Shown here in pieces: positions 7,473 to 12,119 of a DNA stretch of 12,119 bases (positions within the stretch are counted from its first letter, which is position 1; the number at the start of each line of letters is the position of its first letter). The stretch covers positions 1-12,119 of the forward strand of contig CAZVRZ010000154.1 in NCBI GenBank assembly GCA_964629965.1, given 5' to 3'. Made by a program: the position numbers and the translations under genes. This stretch comes from CAZVRZ01 sp964629965 (GTDB lineage Bacteria; Chloroflexota; Anaerolineae; Anaerolineales; UBA4823). Below the pieces are notes generated by a model, which searched no databases, was not told the DNA's origin, and was given only the letters and a program-made list of their open reading frames with translations.

Positions 7473-10169
7473 TCAGTCAATTGCTTTCAACGCTTTGTTC
7501 ACGGTCTCCAATAACTCCGGCGTCAGGAATTCTGGAGCATACTCCCGGATCTGCTCCAGGGTGAGCTCCAGCCCGTGCTCCAACTCGGGTGATTCCAAAA
7601 TTTCAGGAATGTGTTCTTCCAGAACGGCTTTTGCCTGCGGATCGGCGAGCAATTGGCCGATTGGAACGCCGATGTGCCAGTGAGACCCGCCAGCGGCGTG
7701 CGGCGATGGGTCGCCCGTGTAAGTGAACCGACCAGAGATGCGGATATCGCGGGATGAGCTGCCCACCAGGATTTCGAAGTCGCCTTTTTCGGCCCGCCAA
7801 CTCTTGAATTCATCATCGTAGTAGGCCAGGGCATCGTGATCGAGTTCCAGCGTGACCGTTTTCCGTTCGCCTGGCGCCAGCATCACCTTGGCAAAGGCTT
7901 TTAGCTCCTGGACGGGGCGCACCAGGCTGCTTTGCACGTCCCGCACGTAAAGCTGGGCCGTATCTTGCCCGCCGCGTGCGCCGGTGTTTTCGATCTCGAA
8001 ACTCACCCGCATCGTTTCTCCCGGCTTGTATTCGGCTTGCTCGATCGCCAGGTTATGGTAGGCGAAGGTGGTATAAGACAGGCCGTGACCGAAGGGGAAG
8101 AGCGGCGCAACATCCTTTTTATCGTAGTACCGGTAACCCACGAATAGACCTTCGCCGTAATGCACGCGCCCGTGCTCGCCAGGGTAGTTGATGAAGGCCG
8201 GGTTATCCTCCAGCCGCACCGGGAAGGTGACCGGCAGCTTGCCCGAGGGGTTGCGCTCGCCGAAGAGCACATCGGCGATGCCGTTGCCCATCTCTTGCCC
8301 GCCGAACCAGGCTTGCAGCAGCGCCGGCGCTTTGCTCAGCCAGGGCATGCTCACCGGCGATCCACTGTTCAATACGATGATGGTATTCGGATTGGCCGCG
8401 GTGACCTTTTCGATCAGCTCATTTTGCTTTTCGCTCAGGTTCATATCAGGGCGGTCGTAGCCTTCCGATTCCCATTCTTTGCTCAGGCCGGCGAACAAGA
8501 TCACTAGGTCAGAGCCGGCTGCCAATTGCACCGCCTCCTCGACCGGCTTCTCGGGCTGGGGCGGTAAACAACCCAAGCGCAGCATGCGCCAGGGGATGCT
8601 GCCTTTGAAGCTGAATTCCGCCTCGAGCGTATAGGGTCGGCCTGCTTCCAAGGCAGTATCCATGGTGACTACTTTGCTGCTCCACGGGTGGTGTTGGCCG
8701 CGCGTATCGGTCTTCCAATTCTCGATGACCGGCTTTCCATCGATCCACAGGCGAAACAATCCGTTCCCGCTCAGGCTGAACGAATATTTGCCCGTTTCGG
8801 GCACCGTGACCTTGCCGCTCAGGCGCGCCGAGAACGACTGCGGGTTGGCGCCCTTCAGGATCTGGTCACTCCAGAAAACGTTCGTCACCTTGACGGTCGT
8901 TTTGTTCTTCGCCTCTCCAGATAGGTCGGGGCTGTCGAAAATTTCTACCGTCAGGCCGCCCGCTTGTCCATCCGCCGCAGTCAACCAGCGCGGATCCAAT
9001 TCGGGCAGATCGCGGTAGGTGGCGCAGCCCAGCGCATATTCCACGTGCACCGCTGGGCCTGCTTTCTGCCGGATTGCCTCGAGGGGTACGATGGTGTAGT
9101 GGGGGGTAACGCTGGCGCTGCCGCCGCCCATGATGGGCGGGTAGAGTGCCCCCCAGCCGATGACGGCGATCTTTTTGACGCGCTCCTTTTGGATCGGCAG
9201 CAGCCCGCTGTCATTTTTGAGCAGCACAATCGCCTCGCCCGCCGTCCGGCGCACCAACTCGCGATGTTCGGGACGGTCGATGGCTTGCTCCGGCTTCAGT
9301 TCGGGGTCTTCAAATGCGCCGGCGCGCTCGATCGTGCGCAGGATGCGCCGCACTTTGTCATCGATGAAAGCCTGGCTTACCTTGCCGGAACGAACGGACT
9401 CCAGCACGCTTTCATCCGTCTGCCATTTTCCGGGCCCTGGCATTTCCAGGTCCAGGCCGCTTGCTGGCACGCGCGTGCTGTAGGTTCCGCCCCAATCCGA
9501 CATCACCAGGCCGTCAAACCCCCACTCGCCTTTGAGAATGTCCAGCAGCAGAGTTTCGTTTTCGCTGGCAAAGATGTCGTTGACCCGGTTGTAGGAGGAC
9601 ATCACCGACCAGGGCTGGGCGTCGCGGATGGCCATCTGGAACGGGCGCAGGTAGATCTCTCGCAGCGGGCGTTCGCTGATCTCTACGCTGATGCTGTTGC
9701 GCTGGTATTCCTGGTCGTTGCACACGAAGTGCTTGATGCAAGCGCCTGCGTCATTGGATTGGATGCCCTGGATATACGCCGTGGCCATGCGCCCGGTCAG
9801 GTAAGGGTCTTCGGAATAGCATTCAAAGTTGCGTCCTGCCAACGGAGTGCGGTGAATGTTCACCGTTGGCGCCAGCAAGATGTGAGCGCCTTTAGCTTTG
9901 ACTTCGTCTGCCAGCGCCTTGCCGATCTCTTTCACAAGCTCGGTGTTCCAGGTGGCTCCTAGGGCCACTCCGCAGGGGAAGCATACCGCTCCCGGCGCAG
10001 AGTCCCCTTCGGCGCCGCGCGCGCCATTGGGGCCGTCGGTTACTTTGATCTGAGGAATCCCAAGGCGCGGCACGGCCACGGTGTGCCACAGGTCTGCGCC
10101 GGCCAGTAAAGAAGCCTTTTCTTCCAGGGTCATCTTTGCCAGTAAGGATTCGATCCGCTCTTCGCTCAT
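7473..10169 (-). CDS. Glycoside hydrolase family 3 protein with PA14 insert (beta-glycosidase)
   Basis: This 898-residue cytoplasmic-type enzyme should release terminal beta-linked sugars (beta-glucosidase, xylosidase or arabinosidase). Domain order: GH3 N-terminal barrel (about 1-300) with Asp45 in KVTDGPNGAR, Arg113 in AGRNFECYSEDP, Lys146-His147 and the nucleophile Asp225 in VMSDWGG; GH3 C-terminal domain (about 310-690) interrupted by a PA14-type sugar-recognition insert (about 400-530); probable acid/base Glu569 in ESEGYDRPDM; then an Fn3-like domain (about 705-805). An extra helical, acidic tail of about 75 residues follows Fn3 (820-898). The architecture resembles PA14-containing beta-glucosidases of the Kluyveromyces BglI type, so substrate identity cannot be fixed. 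No signal peptide is visible. AAAGGAG lies 12 bases before the ATG, a rather long spacing. It is the first gene of the minus-strand operon. Confidence 0.95.
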   Translation of the reverse strand: MSEERIESLLAKMTLEEKASLLAGADLWHTVAVPRLGIPQIKVTDGPNGARGAEGDSAPGAVCFPCGVALGATWNTELVKEIGKALADEVKAKGAHILLAPTVNIHRTPLAGRNFECYSEDPYLTGRMATAYIQGIQSNDAGACIKHFVCNDQEYQRNSISVEISERPLREIYLRPFQMAIRDAQPWSVMSSYNRVNDIFASENETLLLDILKGEWGFDGLVMSDWGGTYSTRVPASGLDLEMPGPGKWQTDESVLESVRSGKVSQAFIDDKVRRILRTIERAGAFEDPELKPEQAIDRPEHRELVRRTAGEAIVLLKNDSGLLPIQKERVKKIAVIGWGALYPPIMGGGSASVTPHYTIVPLEAIRQKAGPAVHVEYALGCATYRDLPELDPRWLTAADGQAGGLTVEIFDSPDLSGEAKNKTTVKVTNVFWSDQILKGANPQSFSARLSGKVTVPETGKYSFSLSGNGLFRLWIDGKPVIENWKTDTRGQHHPWSSKVVTMDTALEAGRPYTLEAEFSFKGSIPWRMLRLGCLPPQPEKPVEEAVQLAAGSDLVILFAGLSKEWESEGYDRPDMNLSEKQNELIEKVTAANPNTIIVLNSGSPVSMPWLSKAPALLQAWFGGQEMGNGIADVLFGERNPSGKLPVTFPVRLEDNPAFINYPGEHGRVHYGEGLFVGYRYYDKKDVAPLFPFGHGLSYTTFAYHNLAIEQAEYKPGETMRVSFEIENTGARGGQDTAQLYVRDVQSSLVRPVQELKAFAKVMLAPGERKTVTLELDHDALAYYDDEFKSWRAEKGDFEILVGSSSRDIRISGRFTYTGDPSPHAAGGSHWHIGVPIGQLLADPQAKAVLEEHIPEILESPELEHGLELTLEQIREYAPEFLTPELLETVNKALKAID

Positions 10170-10181
10170 AAACTTGTAAAA

Positions 10182-10188
10182 CTCCTTT
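10182..10188 (-). promoter_or_regulatory. Ribosome binding site of the GH3 gene
   Basis: AAAGGAG on the minus strand is a strong Shine-Dalgarno match but stands 12 bases from the ATG at 10169, longer than the usual 5-9. No alternative in-frame start codon lies closer. Confidence 0.6.
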
Positions 10189-10211
10189 CAGAGGTGTTTT
10201 TTGATGGGTAG

Positions 10212-10228
10212 GCGTTTATTATAAACGC
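10212..10228. promoter_or_regulatory. Inverted repeat, candidate operator
   Basis: GCGTTTA-TTA-TAAACGC is a perfect 7-bp inverted repeat with a 3-base centre. It contains the minus-strand TATAAT (10223-10218), the likely -10 of the GH3 operon, so a bound repressor would block that promoter. No repressor gene is in the window and the family is not recognisable. Confidence 0.55.
10218..10223 (-). promoter_or_regulatory. Possible -10 element of the GH3-ABC-sulfatase operon
   Basis: TATAAT on the minus strand would place the transcript start near 10211 and leave a leader of about 40 bases that includes the Shine-Dalgarno site. The -35 region at 16-18 bp matches poorly, so activator dependence or a different promoter is possible. 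Confidence 0.4.
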
Positions 10229-10230
10229 GA

Positions 10231-10243
10231 CGGTTACAAACCG
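10231..10243. promoter_or_regulatory. Second inverted repeat in the divergent promoter region
   Basis: CGGTT-ACA-AACCG is a 5-bp inverted repeat with a 3-base centre, located 17 bp centre-to-centre from the first repeat. It overlaps the -35/spacer zone of the plus-strand promoter. It is short enough to be partly chance; its placement is what makes it interesting. Confidence 0.4.
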
Positions 10244-10248
10244 CATAG

Positions 10249-10257
10249 TGTTATAAT
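10249..10257 (+). promoter_or_regulatory. Extended -10 promoter of the metalloprotease gene
   Basis: TGT-TATAAT is a perfect extended -10 element. Transcription should begin around 10262-10266, at or within a few bases of the ATG at 10266. No convincing -35 hexamer is present, which the TG extension can compensate. Confidence 0.6.
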
Positions 10258-10265
10258 TTTGGAAT

Positions 10266-12119
10266 ATGATGCGCTCACGCTTTTTCCGACTTGGCTTGGC
10301 CTGCCTGCTGGCAGCGCTCTCGGGCGCCTTCCTGATCCGCTCGGGTTTTGCGTTCCCGTTGGAAAGGGTGGCAGGACGCCTGGAAATCATCTGGGGCGAC
10401 CCTCAGAATGGGGTTGGCGGCGACCAGGTACGCTTTCAGCTTCGTACTGCTGCTGGTTCGGTCGTACCCATCCGCTTTTCCGAGCCCCTGCCGGTGCCTA
10501 TGGATGATTTGCTGCGCTTGCGCGGCCAGATGGTGCAGGTCAGCGGCTGGAAGAATGTGATCCAGCGCACCAGCTCGCCGGTCAATGTGTTGGATTTTCG
10601 TTCCGTCGATAGCCCGGCGGACCCGCAGGTAACCGGCTCTCATCCCTGGGTGAGTGTCTTGTGTAAGTTCAGCGATAACCCGGCCGAGCCCAAGCCGCCA
10701 TCCTATTTCCAGGACATGTATAGCGCGGTCTATCCCGGCCTGGATCACTATTGGCGAGAATTATCTTCCGACCAGGCCAATATTCAAGGCAGCAATGCCG
10801 TCTCGCTGTGGCTCACCCTGCCGCAGCCGCGCTCGTATTACGTGTATGATGAGGATGGCGATGGGGTGGCCAGCCTGGATTTCATCCGCGCCGCAGAGGA
10901 TTGCACCGCGATCGCCGACGCCCTGGTCTATTACCCCGCTTATGCCGGGATCAACCTGATGTTCAACGATGTGCTCGACGATATGGCCTGGGGCGGTGGG
11001 ATGTATATGACCCTGGATGGCGTCTCCCGTTTGTGGTATATGACCTGGGAGCCTCCCTGGGGATACCGATCGATCACCGTGCTTGCGCACGAGATGGGTC
11101 ACGGTTTTAACTTACCTCACTCTTCCGGACAGTACGGGCAAACCTATGATAATCGCTGGGACGTGATGAGCGACACCTGGACGGATTGTGACAGGCTGAC
11201 CGACCCAACCTACGGCTGCCTCGGGCAGCATACCATTGCCTACCACAAGGATCTCGAGGGCTGGATCGCCGAAAGCCGTAAAACCACCGTCGATCTCGGC
11301 CAGGTAGCCACGCTCACCCTGGAACAACTCGCCAATCCCCGGCCTACCAACCTTTTGCTGGCCAAGATTCCCATCAACGGTTCAGCCGTTCAATATTACA
11401 CCGTCGAAGTGCGGCGTTGGAGCGGCTATGATGTCAAACTGCCTGCCCAGGCGGTGATCATCCATCACGTGGACACCGGCCGCGAACGCCCGGCCCAGGT
11501 GGTGGATATCGATGGCGACGGCGATACCGGCGACGAGGGCGCCATGTGGCTGCCCGGCGAAACATTTACTGATGCCGCCAACCAGATCAGCGTGGCGGTG
11601 CTCAGCGAAGGCTCGACCAGCTTCGTGGTGCAGATCAGCAACAAGCTCGGCAGCCCCACCAAGACCTTTACTCCCACGCCCACCATTACCACCACCCCCA
11701 CGCCCACGCTGCCCCCTGGCGTTTGGGTCATCTATGCGGAGACGCGCAATTCCGCCAGCAATATCTATCAGGACCAGTTTTCTCCCGGTGACACCATCCG
11801 ATATGCCGGGCAGGTTACCAATAACACCGGCGCAGCCCAAGATATCATTGCTAACTGGCTGGCGGTGGGGCCGTGCGGTAAACTATTTGACTGGACGTAC
11901 ACATTAACGACCAACCCGGGAACGCCCTGGTGGTTCATGGATGTGAGCCTGCCGCCCAACGCTTGTCCTGGCGATTATATCTTTACGTTCAACGTTACCT
12001 ACAACAACGTCACCAGCTTGGCCTCGGCTCATTTCACCGTCCTGGGCTCTACCGTCACGCCTACCTGGACCCCTACCATCGCTGCCAGCACCCCCACGCC
12101 CACAACCACTTCTACGCCC
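10266..12119 (+). CDS. Secreted zinc metalloprotease, M11 (gametolysin)/M6-like, with Thr-Pro linkers (3' partial)
   Basis: The frame from the ATG at 10266 stays open for 618 codons to the window edge with no stop. MMRSRFFRLG followed by a hydrophobic stretch to about residue 25 is a signal peptide, with possible cleavage near GFA (27-29). Residues about 36-115 form a small beta-rich N-terminal domain. The catalytic centre is HEMGHGFNLPH (275-285), that is His275, Glu276, His279 and His285, with a probable Met-turn Met301 in WDVMSD. Acidic loops YDEDGDG (194-200) and DIDGDGDTGDEG (414-425) look like calcium sites. A Thr/Pro linker (465-484) leads to an Ig-like or CARDB-like domain (about 486-594), then another Thr/Pro linker starts (596 on). 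The product should be extracellular or surface-bound. It is divergent from the GH3 operon. M11 is favoured over M6 by the N-terminal domain and zinc motif; the exact family is inferred. Confidence 0.9.
   Translation, partial: MMRSRFFRLGLACLLAALSGAFLIRSGFAFPLERVAGRLEIIWGDPQNGVGGDQVRFQLRTAAGSVVPIRFSEPLPVPMDDLLRLRGQMVQVSGWKNVIQRTSSPVNVLDFRSVDSPADPQVTGSHPWVSVLCKFSDNPAEPKPPSYFQDMYSAVYPGLDHYWRELSSDQANIQGSNAVSLWLTLPQPRSYYVYDEDGDGVASLDFIRAAEDCTAIADALVYYPAYAGINLMFNDVLDDMAWGGGMYMTLDGVSRLWYMTWEPPWGYRSITVLAHEMGHGFNLPHSSGQYGQTYDNRWDVMSDTWTDCDRLTDPTYGCLGQHTIAYHKDLEGWIAESRKTTVDLGQVATLTLEQLANPRPTNLLLAKIPINGSAVQYYTVEVRRWSGYDVKLPAQAVIIHHVDTGRERPAQVVDIDGDGDTGDEGAMWLPGETFTDAANQISVAVLSEGSTSFVVQISNKLGSPTKTFTPTPTITTTPTPTLPPGVWVIYAETRNSASNIYQDQFSPGDTIRYAGQVTNNTGAAQDIIANWLAVGPCGKLFDWTYTLTTNPGTPWWFMDVSLPPNACPGDYIFTFNVTYNNVTSLASAHFTVLGSTVTPTWTPTIAASTPTPTTTSTP
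11658..11717 (+). repeat. Thr/Pro-rich linker repeat
   Basis: Reiterated ACC/ACG-CCC codons encode residues 465-484 of the metalloprotease (for example TFTPTPTITTTPTPTLPP). Such flexible, probably glycosylated linkers are frequent in secreted proteins of Anaerolineae. It separates the peptidase domain from the next domain. Confidence 0.85.
12051..12119 (+). repeat. Second Thr/Pro-rich linker repeat (runs off the window)
   Basis: Residues 596-618 of the metalloprotease are again Thr/Pro-rich (TVTPTWTPTIAASTPTPTTT) and continue to the edge. This shows that at least one further domain or a longer linker follows. Confidence 0.8.

Noticed and set aside
10166..10390. 74-residue minus-strand frame upstream of and overlapping the GH3 start
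   Set aside because: It spans the divergent promoter elements and the antisense of the metalloprotease signal peptide; no start signal or family resemblance.
11660..12119. Short C-rich repeats (ACCCCCACGCCCAC type) near the right edge, considered as a tandem-repeat or CRISPR-like element
   Set aside because: They lie in frame in the metalloprotease and encode Thr/Pro linkers; there is no regular repeat-spacer pattern.

Overview
The window looks like chromosomal DNA from a Chloroflexota bacterium, most likely Anaerolineae-like. This is inference from style: GC-rich coding sequence, a secreted protein whose domains are joined by Thr/Pro (TPTPT) linkers, FGGY sugar-kinase and GH3 genes, and few canonical leaders on the plus-strand genes. 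No rRNA, tRNA, CRISPR array, insertion sequence or phage gene was seen, and coding density is very high (the longest non-coding gap is about 95 bp).

Layout. Positions 1-80 hold the last codons of an upstream gene, followed by a perfect 16-bp-stem intrinsic terminator (97-142). A plus-strand FGGY carbohydrate kinase (166-1686) runs tail-to-tail, with a 4-bp gap, into a long minus-strand block. Read in its own direction (from 10169 down to 1691), that block is: a large PA14-containing GH3 glycosidase; an ABC-2 permease; an ABC ATPase; a second ABC-2 permease; a type I sulfatase with a CTPSR maturation motif; and a creatininase-family metal hydrolase. Gaps are 74, 53, -4, 1 and about 48-54 bp, so the last five genes, and probably all six, form one operon. 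A divergent promoter region (10170-10265) with two neighbouring inverted repeats separates it from a plus-strand secreted metalloprotease of M11/M6 type. That gene runs off the right edge without a stop (10266-12119, 618 codons visible).

How the genes may work together. The GH3 enzyme, sulfatase and creatininase-family hydrolase all lack signal peptides, so they appear to be cytoplasmic. They are co-transcribed with a complete ABC-2 type exporter (two related permeases plus one ATPase) and no importer. A sugar kinase sits next door. This suggests intracellular processing of a glycosylated and possibly sulfated or amide-containing small molecule, coupled to efflux of a substrate or product. 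The link is inferred only from gene order. The most notable points are this operon composition, a catalytic His-to-Asp change in the sulfatase, the paired inverted repeats over the divergent promoters, and apparently leaderless starts of both plus-strand genes.
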